NCBI GenBank assembly: GCA_900549775.1
Contig: URPR01000014.1
Coordinates: forward strand, 1 to 33,282
DNA: 33,282 bases
Source of the DNA: an uncultured Oscillospiraceae bacterium
GTDB lineage: Bacteria > Bacillota > Clostridia > Oscillospirales > Acutalibacteraceae
Direction of reading: 5' to 3'
Position numbers and translations under genes: made by a program
Notes under the pieces: generated by a model
What the model was told of the DNA's origin: nothing
Seen by the model: the letters and a program-made list of their open reading frames with translations, nothing else
Database searches by the model: none
Shown: positions 25,135-33,242 of the stretch, piece by piece
How positions within the stretch are numbered: the first letter of the stretch is position 1
Layout: every line of letters begins with the position of its first letter

Positions 25135-25930
25135 ATGAACAACTTAAAAGTATTTAAAAAACAAGAATTTGGTGAAGTCAGGACGGTCACAATAAATGAT
25201 GTGCCATATTTTGTGGGGAAAGATGTTGCTAAAATCCTTGGCTATGTGAACACAAAGGATGCACTTGCAAACCATGTAGACATTGACGATAAGACTATAA
25301 TTCAAAGGTCGGAAAACGCTACCTTAGGCATTCCAAACAGGGGACTTACTGTTATCAACGAGAGTGGTCTCTATAGTTTGATTTTATCAAGTAAACTGCC
25401 AAGTGCGAAAAAATTTAAACGTTGGGTGACGAGCTAGGTTTTACCGTCGATCCGCAAACATGGAATGTATGCAATTGATGATTTAATTGCCGATCCGGAT
25501 TTAGGTATTGCTGCTCTTAATGCTTTAAAAGCAGAACGAGAGAAAAATAAAAAGCTCAAGCAGTCAGTAACAGTGCAGACTCAGCAAATTTCAGAGCTGA
25601 CGCCGAAAGCGAGCTATTATGATGTTGTGCTTAATTGTAAAGATTTGGTTTCAATGTCAACAATATCTAAGGATTACGGCTGGAGCGACGCGGAGCCCGC
25701 GCAGGCAAATCACGTAACAAAGTTAGAGCTTAGTTATAACACTTTTTTGCTCGCGGCTTAATCTTATGCGTATAAAAGGTTATACAAGCACGAAAACTCA
25801 CACTTACCTTGATAGTGAAGGTCAACACACAAAAGTTCGCACATATTGGACACAGAAAGGACGACTGTTTATCTACGAGTTATTAAAAGAAGACGGGATA
25901 TATCCAAATATTGAAAAGTTTGCAGGGTAA
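25135..25930 (+). pseudogene. BRO-type antirepressor 1, disrupted
   Basis: Starting at ATG 25135 (TGGAGG upstream) the product has a BRO-N domain (EFGEVRTVTINDVPYFVGKD, DVAKILGY) and, after an in-frame TAG at 25435-25437 that replaces a Glu codon, continues VLPSIRKHGMYAIDDLIADP. A second lesion near 25685-25770 replaces the usual C-terminal helix-turn-helix with unrelated sequence and changes frame; the end then reads YTSTKTHTYLDSEGQHTKVR and GRLFIYELL. Such proteins relieve phage repression. It lies between terminase and portal, an unusual place, and is followed by a tidy portal gene, so it appears to be an insertion. Confidence 0.85.
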
Positions 25931-25960
25931 AAAATAAAGTGTTATGGAGATTTTACAGAT

Positions 25961-27238
25961 ATGAAAATTTTTAAACATATTTTTAGGTCACGAGATAAAC
26001 CACAAAACTATCTGTCAGGAAGTAGCTACAATGTGCTTTTTGGCAGGACAACAAGTGGCAAAAATGTGGATGAACGCTCTGCGATGCAAGTCACAACGGT
26101 ATATGCGTGCGTTAGGATTCTGGCAGAAGCCGTGGCAGGACTGCCATTGCACACATATCGTTATTTATCAGGCGGAGCAAAAGAAAAAGCACTAGACCAT
26201 CCTCTTTATTATCTTTTGCATGATGAACCAAATCCAGAGATGACGTCGTTTGTGTTTCGTGAAACACTTATGAGTCATCTTTTATTATGGGGAAATGCCT
26301 ATGCACAGATTATCCGCAATGGTAAAGGGCAAATTACAGCGCTGTACCCTTTAATGCTCAATCGAATGACTGTCGATAGGACTTCAAACGGCGAGATTTA
26401 CTACACGTACTTGGTAAATGACAGCGATAATCCTAATCTTAAAGCGCAGGGACAGGTGTATTTGAGAAAAGAAGATATATTTCATATCCCGGGTCTCGGG
26501 TATGACGGCTTGGTTGGATATTCTCCAATTTCGATGGCAAAAAATGCGATAGGAATGGCACTTGCATGCGAAGAATATGGTGCAAAATTCTTTGAAAACG
26601 GAGCATCACCAAGTGGAGTTTTGGAGCATCCGGGAACGATAAAAGATCCTGACAGACTGCGGGAAAGCTGGAATTCCTTGTTTAAAGGCAGTGGGAATTC
26701 GCATAAGGTTGCGGTTTTAGAAGAGGGGCTTACATTTAAACCAATTGCAATTTCACCGAATGAGGCACAGTTTTTAGAAACAAGAAAATTTCAAATAGAT
26801 GAAATTGCAAGGATATTCAGAGTACCGCCACACATGGTGGGAGACCTTGAAAAGTCTAGCTTTTCAAATATTGAACAGCAAAGTTTAGAGTTTTTAAAAT
26901 ACACTCTTGATCCGTGGGTCACAAGGTGGGAGCAATCCATACATCGGTCTCTGTTTTTAGAAAGTGAAAAGAGAGATTATTTTGTGAAATTCAATGTGGA
27001 TGGACTCCTTCGAGGGGACTATCAAAGCCGCATGAATGGCTATGCAGTTGGAATTCAAAATGGATTTATGTCACCTAACGATATACGAAGTCTTGAAAAT
27101 ATGGATTTGATTCCAGATGAATTAGGTGGCAACTTGTACTTAATTAACGGTGCAATGACAAAATTACAGGATGCAGGAGGATTTATGCACTCTGAGCCCC
27201 CAAAAACTGAGATGAAGGAGGATGACAGCGATGAGTGA
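25961..27238 (+). CDS. HK97-type portal protein
   Basis: A 425-residue protein with ATG 25961 behind TATGGAG. It contains the standard portal pattern: SAMQVTTVYACVRILAEAVA near 41-60, HLLLWGNAYAQIIRNGKG near 104, HIPGLGYDGLVGYSPISMAK near 174 and RVPPHMVGDLEKSSFSNIEQ near 290. It forms the ring through which DNA enters the capsid and which holds the connectors. The C-terminus overlaps the protease gene by eight bases and carries its ribosome site. No defect was seen. Confidence 0.93.
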   Translation: MKIFKHIFRSRDKPQNYLSGSSYNVLFGRTTSGKNVDERSAMQVTTVYACVRILAEAVAGLPLHTYRYLSGGAKEKALDHPLYYLLHDEPNPEMTSFVFRETLMSHLLLWGNAYAQIIRNGKGQITALYPLMLNRMTVDRTSNGEIYYTYLVNDSDNPNLKAQGQVYLRKEDIFHIPGLGYDGLVGYSPISMAKNAIGMALACEEYGAKFFENGASPSGVLEHPGTIKDPDRLRESWNSLFKGSGNSHKVAVLEEGLTFKPIAISPNEAQFLETRKFQIDEIARIFRVPPHMVGDLEKSSFSNIEQQSLEFLKYTLDPWVTRWEQSIHRSLFLESEKRDYFVKFNVDGLLRGDYQSRMNGYAVGIQNGFMSPNDIRSLENMDLIPDELGGNLYLINGAMTKLQDAGGFMHSEPPKTEMKEDDSDE

Positions 27239-27947
27239 AATGATGAGCAATCCAAAGAACAAAACGAGGAAATTTTGGAATTTTACAGAAGATGAACAAC
27301 AAGGCAGAGTATTGAGGCTTGAGGGCGCCATAGCCGAAGAAAGCTGGATTGATGACGAGATCACGCCAAAGCAATTTAAATCTGAACTAATGTCCGGGAA
27401 TGGCGATATTACTGTGTTTATCAATAGTCCCGGCGGCGATGTGTTCGCAGCAGCCCAGATTTATAATATGCTGATGGAGTATGGGGGCAATGTAACTGTC
27501 AAGATAGACGGAATCGCAGCTTCGGCAGCCTCAGTGGTAGCCATGGCAGGAACTAAAGTTCTAGTGTCTCCCGTAAGCCAAATCATGATTCATAATCCCA
27601 TGACAGCGGCGTTTGGTGACACACAGGAGATGCAAAAAGCGATCTCAATGCTTGGTGAAATCAAAGAGTCAATCGTCAATGCCTATGAGATAAAAACAGG
27701 ACTATCCCGGGCAAAGATATCTCGCTTGATGGATGAAGAAAGTTGGATGAATGCTAAAAAAGCAGTAGAACTAGGGTTTGCTGATGACATTTTGTACACA
27801 GGTAATAATTCTGAATATGAAGTATCAGACGGTTTAATTTTTGGAAGAGCATTGATTGCAAAGGCGATAATTAATAAAATTTCTAAAAAAGAATCAAAAA
27901 CAACACTAGAGTCGCTTAAAAAGCGGCTTTCTTTGTTAAATCATTAA
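27231..27947 (+). CDS. ClpP-like prohead protease
   Basis: A 238-residue serine protease of the ClpP fold that matures HK97-like capsids. ATG 27231 is used because AAGGAGG lies eight bases upstream; ATG 27222 is too close. Motifs are FINSPGGDVFAAAQIYN near 63-79, GIAASAASVVAMAG near 94-107 with the nucleophile near S98, and MIHNPMTAAFGD near 119 with the catalytic His. The C-terminal tail is Lys/Ser-rich. It lies between portal and capsid, the usual place for this enzyme. Confidence 0.93.
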   Translation: MSEMMSNPKNKTRKFWNFTEDEQQGRVLRLEGAIAEESWIDDEITPKQFKSELMSGNGDITVFINSPGGDVFAAAQIYNMLMEYGGNVTVKIDGIAASAASVVAMAGTKVLVSPVSQIMIHNPMTAAFGDTQEMQKAISMLGEIKESIVNAYEIKTGLSRAKISRLMDEESWMNAKKAVELGFADDILYTGNNSEYEVSDGLIFGRALIAKAIINKISKKESKTTLESLKKRLSLLNH

Positions 27948-27969
27948 ATTTTAAAGGAGAGAGCGAGTT

Positions 27970-29166
27970 ATGAACAAAATACTTGAACTACGTGAAAAAC
28001 GCACAAAAGCATGGGAAACAGCAAAGAATTTTCTAGATAGCAGACGAAGTGAAAATGGGCTTGTTTCAGATGAGGATAATGCTACATACGAAAAAATGGA
28101 GGCTGAAGTAATAAATCTCGGAAAAGAAATTGATAGACTGGAAAGACAAGCGGTGCTTGACTTAGAGCTATCTAAAGCGGTTAACGCGCCTCTTTTGGAA
28201 AAGCCGCATATTTCAGAAAAAGAATTAAAAACAGGCAGAGCCAGCAATGAATATAAAAATGCGTTCTGGCAAGTGATGAGAAATAAAGCCGGGTTTGAAG
28301 TCAAAAATGCACTCCAAGTTGGAACTGACACGGAAGGAGGATACCTTGTTCCGGACGAGTTCGAACATACGTTGATAGAAGCGCTTGAGGAAGATAATAT
28401 CTTCAGAAGTCTTGCAAACACGATTCAAACGTCCAGCGGAGACCGTAAAATCCCGATTGTAGCAACAAAAGGTACGGCGTCTTGGGTCGATGAAGAGGGC
28501 ACAATTCCTGAAAGCGATGATAGTTTTAGCCAAGTTTCAATCGGTGCATATAAGCTTGCAACGATGATAAAAGTCAGCGAAGAGCTTTTAAATGACAGCG
28601 TGTTTAACCTTGAAAGCTATATCGCTACAGAATTTGGCAGAAGAATCGGCAACAAAGAGGAAGAAGCCTTTTTTACAGGCAATGGAACCGGTAAACCGAC
28701 CGGAATCTTAGATGCAACAGGCGGCGGTCAGCTTGGAAAAACCACTTCAGGAGCAGCGGCAATTTCATTTGATGAAATCATGGATTTATTTTACAGTTTA
28801 AAGTCCCCGTACCGCAAAAATGCTACGTTTCTTATGAATGACTCCACAGTTAAAGCTATCAGAAAATTGAAAGATGGCAGTGGGCAGTATATATGGCAGC
28901 CATCAATGACAGCGGGAACGCCTGATACGATCCTCAACCGTCCTGTTTTAACATCGGCATATATGCCTGAAATTGCATCCGGCAACAAAACAGTGGTGTT
29001 TGGTGACTTTAAATATTACTGGATAGCTGACCGTCAAGGCAGAAGTTTTAAGCGTTTAAATGAGCTGTTTGCAGTGACCGGACAGGTTGGCTTTGTTGCA
29101 ACTCAGCGTGTAGATGGGAAACTCATATTGCCTGAAGCTGTAAAATATCTGCAACAAAAAGCCTGA
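27970..29166 (+). CDS. HK97-family major capsid protein
   Basis: A 398-residue protein from ATG 27970 (AAGGAGAG upstream). The first about 100 residues are a charged, helical delta/scaffold region (KILELREKRTKAWETAKNFL) that the protease should remove; the mature part begins around VGTDTEGGYLVPDEF near 117-131. Typical later stretches are VSEELLNDSVFNLESYIATE, NGTGKPTGIL and TAGTPDTILNRPVL. The subunit assembles into the icosahedral shell. Length and neighbours are standard, and no lesions were found. Confidence 0.94.
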   Translation: MNKILELREKRTKAWETAKNFLDSRRSENGLVSDEDNATYEKMEAEVINLGKEIDRLERQAVLDLELSKAVNAPLLEKPHISEKELKTGRASNEYKNAFWQVMRNKAGFEVKNALQVGTDTEGGYLVPDEFEHTLIEALEEDNIFRSLANTIQTSSGDRKIPIVATKGTASWVDEEGTIPESDDSFSQVSIGAYKLATMIKVSEELLNDSVFNLESYIATEFGRRIGNKEEEAFFTGNGTGKPTGILDATGGGQLGKTTSGAAAISFDEIMDLFYSLKSPYRKNATFLMNDSTVKAIRKLKDGSGQYIWQPSMTAGTPDTILNRPVLTSAYMPEIASGNKTVVFGDFKYYWIADRQGRSFKRLNELFAVTGQVGFVATQRVDGKLILPEAVKYLQQKA

Positions 29167-29206
29167 GTTAATTAACAGTTTTATGAAATGAAAGGAGATT
29201 TGAATG

Positions 29207-29419
29207 ATGAACGACCTTAAGATTTTTGAATGTGAAGAATTTGGATCAGTAAGAACCTTAGATGATGGTAAAGAGATTCTATTTTGTGGCAGAGATGTTG
29301 CTAAATCATTGGGACATTCAAAACCACAAAATGCAATCTCGGCACACTGTAAGGGTGCCCTAAAACGGGGCATCCTTACAAATGGTGGGTGTCAAGATAT
29401 GATTTTTTTAAAGGAGTGA
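29207..29419 (+). CDS. BRO-type antirepressor 2, N-terminal part
   Basis: A second BRO-N domain protein: MNDLKIFECEEFGSVRTLDD, then CGRDVAKSLGHSKPQNAISA and GVLK-like CKGALKRGIL. ATG 29204 and 29207 are tandem with AAAGGAG upstream. The frame stops at TGA 29417-29419, where relatives have Gly in a PEGDVYRL motif, and continues in the same frame as the next entry. It is a paralogue of the gene at 25135, now inserted between capsid and head-fibre genes. Confidence 0.8.
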   Translation: MNDLKIFECEEFGSVRTLDDGKEILFCGRDVAKSLGHSKPQNAISAHCKGALKRGILTNGGCQDMIFLKE

Positions 29420-29422
29420 GAT

Positions 29423-29992
29423 GTGTATAGGCTCATTGTAAACAGTAAACTCCCGACAGCTGAGCGGTTTGAAAGATGGGTATTTGATGAAGTACTGCCG
29501 TCAATCAGGAGGCATGGAGCCTATGCAAAAGAAGAGCTTCTTGATAATCCGGATTTGTTTATAGAGGTTTTAAAAGAGCTAAAAAATGAAAGAGTCAACA
29601 ATCAAAAACTGAAATTTGAAAACTTAAAGCAAAAACAGATCATTGGTGAATTAAAGCCTAAATCTGACTATACTGATAAAATTTTAAGGTCAACAAGTCT
29701 TCTGAGTATCAACCAGATTGCGAAAGATTATGGGATGTCGGCAATACAGATGAATCGAATTTTGCATAATCTCGGAATTCAATATAAACAGGGAGAACAG
29801 TGGCTTTTATATTCGAAATATCACGATAAAGGATATACGCATTCAGAGACATTTGTAGTAAAGCGTTCAGATGGAACAACTGAAATCAAGATGATTACAA
29901 AATGGACACAAAAAGGAAGGCTGTTTTTATATCAGAAACTCAAAAGCGAAGGGTTTATTCCCAACATTGAAAAATTGTCAGCTGAGATTTAG
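29423..29992 (+). CDS. BRO-type antirepressor 2, C-terminal part
   Basis: This 189-residue part starts at GTG 29423, which has AAAGGAG six bases upstream, so separate translation is possible. It contains YRLIVNSKLPTAERFERWVF, EVLPSIRRHG and a C-terminal helix-turn-helix with SINQIAKDYGMSAIQMNRIL, like the KilAC/antirepressor type. The N-terminal BRO part is encoded just before, across a TGA. If expressed alone it could still bind DNA through its C-terminal domain. Whether either half works is unknown. Confidence 0.8.
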   Translation: MYRLIVNSKLPTAERFERWVFDEVLPSIRRHGAYAKEELLDNPDLFIEVLKELKNERVNNQKLKFENLKQKQIIGELKPKSDYTDKILRSTSLLSINQIAKDYGMSAIQMNRILHNLGIQYKQGEQWLLYSKYHDKGYTHSETFVVKRSDGTTEIKMITKWTQKGRLFLYQKLKSEGFIPNIEKLSAEI

Positions 29993-30006
29993 GAAGGGGC
30001 GAGTTT

Positions 30007-30225
30007 ATGTCGTACAATACAAAGAATTACACCGAACAAGGTGGAGAAAAAACAGTGATTGGAGGGACTTTGGAAATAAAAGATGGTGCCAACATATCAG
30101 GTTTTCCTATATGTGAAAGTCAAAGTGAAAGCACAGCATCTACGATTGCAGAACTAAAATCAGATTTTAATGCGTTAATTTTAAAATTAAAACAAGCCGG
30201 TCTAATGAAGCAAGACAGTACTTAA
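30007..30225 (+). CDS. Head fibre protein
   Basis: A 72-residue protein with AAGGGGCGAG before ATG 30007. It begins MSYNTKNYTEQGGEKTVIGG and ends with a short helical stretch (STIAELKSDFNALILKLKQA). This pattern matches short head fibre proteins (Phage_fiber_2-like) that occur after the capsid gene in clostridial phages, possibly as a trimeric decoration. The length is usual for this group. The name is an inference from pattern and place. Confidence 0.7.
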   Translation: MSYNTKNYTEQGGEKTVIGGTLEIKDGANISGFPICESQSESTASTIAELKSDFNALILKLKQAGLMKQDST

Positions 30226-30243
30226 GCGGGAGTGTAGACTTAT

Positions 30244-30555
30244 ATGAATGACTTGCTCGATAAGGTAAAAGCGAATTTAATTCTTTTTCATAACGAAGAT
30301 GATGAACTTTTAAGGGGTTACATTAATGCTGCTATATGTTATGCAGAAAGCTATCAGAAAATGAGGAGAGGTTATTATTTAGAAAATTCGATGTCGCAGA
30401 CGACAGAACAGGCTGTTATAATGCTGGCAACGCACTTTTACGAGAGCCGTGACGGAAGCACAGCCGGCTTTTGGAGTGATAATGTGCAAGCATCAGAGCA
30501 AGTTTGGAGTACGGTTAAGAGGCTTTTGCAACTTGATAAGGACTGGCAGGTTTAG
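30244..30555 (+). CDS. Head-tail connector (gp6-like)
   Basis: A 103-residue helical protein with weak site GGGAG before ATG 30244. It has DLLDKVKANLILFHNEDDEL and a middle helix CYAESYQKMRRGYYLENS, typical of the gp6-like connectors of HK97-type phages (DNA packaging proteins, TIGR01560-like), which form the ring beneath the portal. Its stop is followed not by the next gene but by a repeat and a structured stretch of about 230 bases. The frame is intact. Confidence 0.85.
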   Translation: MNDLLDKVKANLILFHNEDDELLRGYINAAICYAESYQKMRRGYYLENSMSQTTEQAVIMLATHFYESRDGSTAGFWSDNVQASEQVWSTVKRLLQLDKDWQV

Positions 30556-30560
30556 AATAA

Positions 30561-30652
30561 TGTACAGTGTACAATGTACAATTTACAATGAAGGTAGCCG
30601 GCTTTGCCGGCATTAAATTTAGTGCCACGAAGTGGCGACCTATTACTGTACA
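30561..30652. repeat. 92-base palindromic element in the head-tail operon
   Basis: Terminal inverted repeats TGTACAGT (30561-30568) and ACTGTACA (30645-30652) enclose two short hairpins, GCCGGCTTTGCCGGC (near 30597-30611) and GCCACGAAGTGGC (near 30623-30635), next to several GTACAAT words. This looks like a miniature inverted-repeat or REP-type element. It sits in the gap between connector and adaptor genes, where related operons are compact. Confidence 0.65.
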
Positions 30653-30687
30653 GTTGATAGTGCGAGCGAAAGGCGCGATACTGGGGT

Positions 30688-30772
30688 CCCCGAAAAGTTG
30701 GTAGCGAGTAAATCGGCGTAGTAACGATGCGTTAGAAAGCACGTTAGCCGATACGAGCGTGACTTTTTGGGG
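30688..30772 (+). ncRNA. Structured RNA-like element before the adaptor gene
   Basis: An outer stem CCCCGAAAAGT (30688-30698) with ACTTTTTGGGG (30762-30772) surrounds a second long hairpin: ATCGGC (30712-30717) with GCCGAT (30747-30752), TAACG (30722-30726) with CGTTA (30742-30746) and TGC with GCA around a GTTAGAAA loop. The 3' end touches a ribosome site (GAGGAGGAG) and a tiny frame at 30790-30825. It may be a leader RNA or part of a repeat. No known family is recognised. Confidence 0.5.
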
Positions 30773-30844
30773 AGAGGAGGAGCACCAAAATGTATGAGCT
30801 TTTTGTGTTTAGCAAAAACGAATGATATGGAGGTTGTGACGAGG

Positions 30845-31177
30845 ATGTCGTTTGGAAAAATGAATAGCTTTATAGATATAATTTCACCTTCTATTGTTAC
30901 AGACACAGAGGGGTTTTCAGTAAAGCGTGACACAATTTTAGCAAGTGTTCGTGCATATAGAGAAGATAGGCATGGTAACCGGATGTGGGCGAATATGGCG
31001 GCATTTTCAGAGGCTACGTCTCTTTTTAGATTTAGGAAAATCCCAGATATTGATGTGACGACAAAGCTTTTTATTTTACATGATGGAATCAGGTACAACA
31101 TTATATCAGTCGATAACGTCAAAGATCGATGCATGTATATTGAAGTTTTAGCAAAGAAAATAGAATCGTCTTGTTAG
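30845..31177 (+). CDS. Head-tail adaptor protein
   Basis: A 110-residue protein. ATG 30845 is chosen because relatives begin MSFGKMNSFIDII and TGGAGG lies a little upstream; the frame is open further left through a non-coding-like stretch. It contains ASVRAYREDRHGNRMWANMA and ATSLFRFRKIPDIDVTTKLF, the head-closure (SPP1 gp16-like) pattern. It joins the connector to the tail. An 11-codon frame at 30790-30825 with its own strong ribosome site precedes it and might couple translation. Confidence 0.8.
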   Translation: MSFGKMNSFIDIISPSIVTDTEGFSVKRDTILASVRAYREDRHGNRMWANMAAFSEATSLFRFRKIPDIDVTTKLFILHDGIRYNIISVDNVKDRCMYIEVLAKKIESSC

Positions 31178-31206
31178 ACTATCTGGAAAAAGGAGGGTGC
31201 TTCGAC

Positions 31207-31671
31207 ATGGGCAAATGCGAGATTAAAATGCCGGAAAAGTTTTTATTAAAGGTATCAAAGCTGGGGAAAGAAACAGATGAAATAGTTTCTAAAACTTTGA
31301 AAGTCGGCGGAGAAATCATGTTTAAAAGCGTTAAATCACATCTGAAAACGGTTATTGGCAAAGATTTAAAGCGCAAGAAAAGGTCAACAGGTGAACTGAT
31401 TAGTTCGTTGGGAGTGTCTCCAGAAGATGTAGATAATAAGGGGCTACACAATGTGAAGATAGGGTTTAATGAACCGAGAAGAAATCAGTATGCGGCGAAA
31501 GGTAAACGTAGTTACTATACAATAACTAACGCTATGATAGCAAATGTGATCGAGTTTGGAAAATCTGGTCAAAATCCAAAACCATTTTTGAAACCTGCAA
31601 AGAATAAATCTAGAAAAGCGTGTATTATGGCGATGGAAACAAAACTTAAAGAGGAGATAAATAAATTGTGA
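31207..31671 (+). CDS. HK97 gp10-type tail completion protein
   Basis: A 154-residue protein from ATG 31207 with AAAGGAGG. Basic and helical at the ends (EFLK-like MPEKFLLKVSKLGKETDEIV), it has GEIMFKSVKSHLKTVIG and FGKSGQNPKPFLKPAKNKSR, the pattern of the HK97 gp10 family, which completes the tail tube end that joins the head. Its stop overlaps the start of the next gene by four bases. The length is usual. Confidence 0.85.
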   Translation: MGKCEIKMPEKFLLKVSKLGKETDEIVSKTLKVGGEIMFKSVKSHLKTVIGKDLKRKKRSTGELISSLGVSPEDVDNKGLHNVKIGFNEPRRNQYAAKGKRSYYTITNAMIANVIEFGKSGQNPKPFLKPAKNKSRKACIMAMETKLKEEINKL

Positions 31672-32009
31672 AAGGTAGCATATTATTTGATCTAAAAGAG
31701 GTCCTTTCAACGTTAAATATTCCGCTTGAAACTGGTACATTCAAAGATCCAGCGCCTGATGAGTATCTAGTTTTGACACCGATTACTGATGGCTTCGATG
31801 TTTTTGCAGACAATTTACCCGGTTACGAAGTTTCTGAAGTGCGAATATCATTATTTACAAAGTCAAATTACATTAAAAGAAAAAATCAGATTACGAAGCT
31901 TTTGCTTCTATCTGGTTTTACTATTACAGGCAGATGGTATGTGGAATACGAGCAGGATACAGGGTATCATCACTATGCCATTGATGTGGCAAAGGAATAT
32001 AAATTTTAG
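31668..32009 (+). CDS. Tail terminator-like phage protein
   Basis: A 113-residue protein starting at GTG 31668, overlapping the previous stop by four bases, with GAGGAGA upstream. It has ILFDLKEVLSTLNIPLETG, FKDPAPDEYLVLTPITDGFD and a beta-rich C-terminal part (GRWYVEYEQDTGYHHYAIDV). Proteins in this position, between gp10-like and major tail proteins, are tail terminators or minor tail components. The specific family was not recognised from sequence alone. Confidence 0.7.
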   Translation: MKGSILFDLKEVLSTLNIPLETGTFKDPAPDEYLVLTPITDGFDVFADNLPGYEVSEVRISLFTKSNYIKRKNQITKLLLLSGFTITGRWYVEYEQDTGYHHYAIDVAKEYKF

Positions 32010-32021
32010 GAGGAGATAGAC

Positions 32022-32621
32022 TTGGCAACAATAGGCCTTGATTCGCTGTTTTATGCGAAAATAACTGAAGACACGGAAGGTAATGAAACTTACGATACGC
32101 CAAAAGTATTAGCAAAAGCAATAACAGCAGAACTAACGATAGACCCTGCAGAAGCAACACTTTTTGCAGATGATGGTGTCTGCGAAGTGGTTAAGGAATT
32201 TAAAAGCGGTACGCTGACCCTTGGAATTGATGATATAGGCGCAGCAGTAGCTGGAGATTTAATAGGTGTAAAAGTTGATAATAACGGCGTACTTGTTTCA
32301 TCGGTAGAGGACAGTGCAGAACCTGTAGCAGTAGGATTTAGGGCAAAAAAAGCAAACGGTAAATACAGATATTTCTGGCTATATCGGGTCAAATTTGGCA
32401 TTCCGGGGACGAGTTTACAAACAAAAGGCGACAGTATAACGTTCTCGACACCAACCATTGAGGGGACTGTCATGCGGCGCAATAAAGTGAATGAGGAAGG
32501 AAATCACCCATGGAAAATTGAGGTGACAGAGGGCGAAACCGGGGTTACTCCGGCTACAATTTCAGGGTGGTTTTCAGCGGTTTATGAACCTGATTTTGAG
32601 TCTATAAATCCGAAGGAGTAA
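32022..32621 (+). CDS. Major tail protein (phi13-like)
   Basis: A 199-residue protein from TTG 32022 behind AGGAGGAG. It reads LATIGLDSLFYAKITEDTEG, GDDGVCEVVK-type FADDGVCEVVKEFKSGTLTL and KKANGKYRYFWLYRVKFGIP, the pattern of the phi13-type major tail protein family. Many copies make the tail tube of a siphovirus. Length and place, directly before the tail assembly chaperone, are normal. Confidence 0.88.
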   Translation: MATIGLDSLFYAKITEDTEGNETYDTPKVLAKAITAELTIDPAEATLFADDGVCEVVKEFKSGTLTLGIDDIGAAVAGDLIGVKVDNNGVLVSSVEDSAEPVAVGFRAKKANGKYRYFWLYRVKFGIPGTSLQTKGDSITFSTPTIEGTVMRRNKVNEEGNHPWKIEVTEGETGVTPATISGWFSAVYEPDFESINPKE

Positions 32622-32625
32622 ATAT

Positions 32626-33021
32626 GTGGCTATGGACATAAATGAAAGAAGTGCATCAATTACAGTTAATGGTGAAAATTATGAACTTATTTTAACGACA
32701 AAAGCAACAAAAGAACTTGCAGCGAGGTATGGAGGTCTTAAAAATTTAGGGGATAAGCTGATGAAATCTGAAAAATTCGAGGAAATCATCGGAGAGATTG
32801 TATGGATAATAGTACTCCTAGCCAATCAGGGGATCATGGTACATAACATTAAAAACCCGAAAAGTAAAAAGGAACTTTTAACAGAAGAAATGCTGGAACT
32901 GTTAACATCACCGTTAGATTTAGCGGAGTTTAAAGATGCGATAATGCAGGCGATGACAAAAGGAACTAAACGAAATGTCGAGAGTGAAGAAACAGCAGTA
33001 AAAAACGAGGGGACCGAGTAA
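32626..33021 (+). CDS. Tail assembly chaperone, short (gpG-like) form
   Basis: A 131-residue protein from GTG 32626, with AAGGAG seven bases upstream. It contains NERSASITVNGENYELILTT and LTEEMLELLTSPLDLAEFKD, fitting a gpG-like assembly chaperone that binds the tape measure protein. Near its end A AAA AAC (33000-33006) is in the correct phase for a -1 ribosomal shift; the shifted frame gives the longer product listed next. The two forms are needed in a fixed ratio for tail assembly in lambda-type phages. Confidence 0.85.
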   Translation: MAMDINERSASITVNGENYELILTTKATKELAARYGGLKNLGDKLMKSEKFEEIIGEIVWIIVLLANQGIMVHNIKNPKSKKELLTEEMLELLTSPLDLAEFKDAIMQAMTKGTKRNVESEETAVKNEGTE

Positions 33022-33209
33022 GAGATGAAGAATTTTTTACTCGGCTTCTTTATTTTGGAACAGTACATCTTAATCGCAGCGAGGGAGAGATTTGGCTTAT
33101 GCCGATAGGTTTGTTGCTTGATTTGATAGAATGTCATAAACAGTATTATGGTCTTGCGAACCCTCGCAGGGAGCTATCTATCGACGATGTGATTCCGTTT
33201 GGCATTTAA
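32626..33209 (+). CDS. Tail assembly chaperone, frameshifted (gpG-T-like) form
   Basis: After a -1 shift at A AAA AAC (33000-33006) translation continues KRGDRVRDEEFFTRLLYFGT and ends with LANPRRELSIDDVIPFGI at 33209. The extension is a typical gpT-type domain, 68 codons, with no start of its own and no ribosome site. The downstream frame is open from the slip site to its stop. The shift was inferred from sequence; frequency is unknown. Confidence 0.8.
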
Positions 33210-33242
33210 TCAATTTTGTGAGAAAGGCGAGTTAATTAATTT

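Noticed and set aside
21644..29992. Recoding of TGA or TAG as sense codons (in-frame stops in the methyltransferase and BRO genes)
   Set aside because: Several sound genes end normally with TGA (20156, 18968, 27238) and TAG (12535, 13270, 15198), and only accessory genes have internal stops. Point mutations explain them better.
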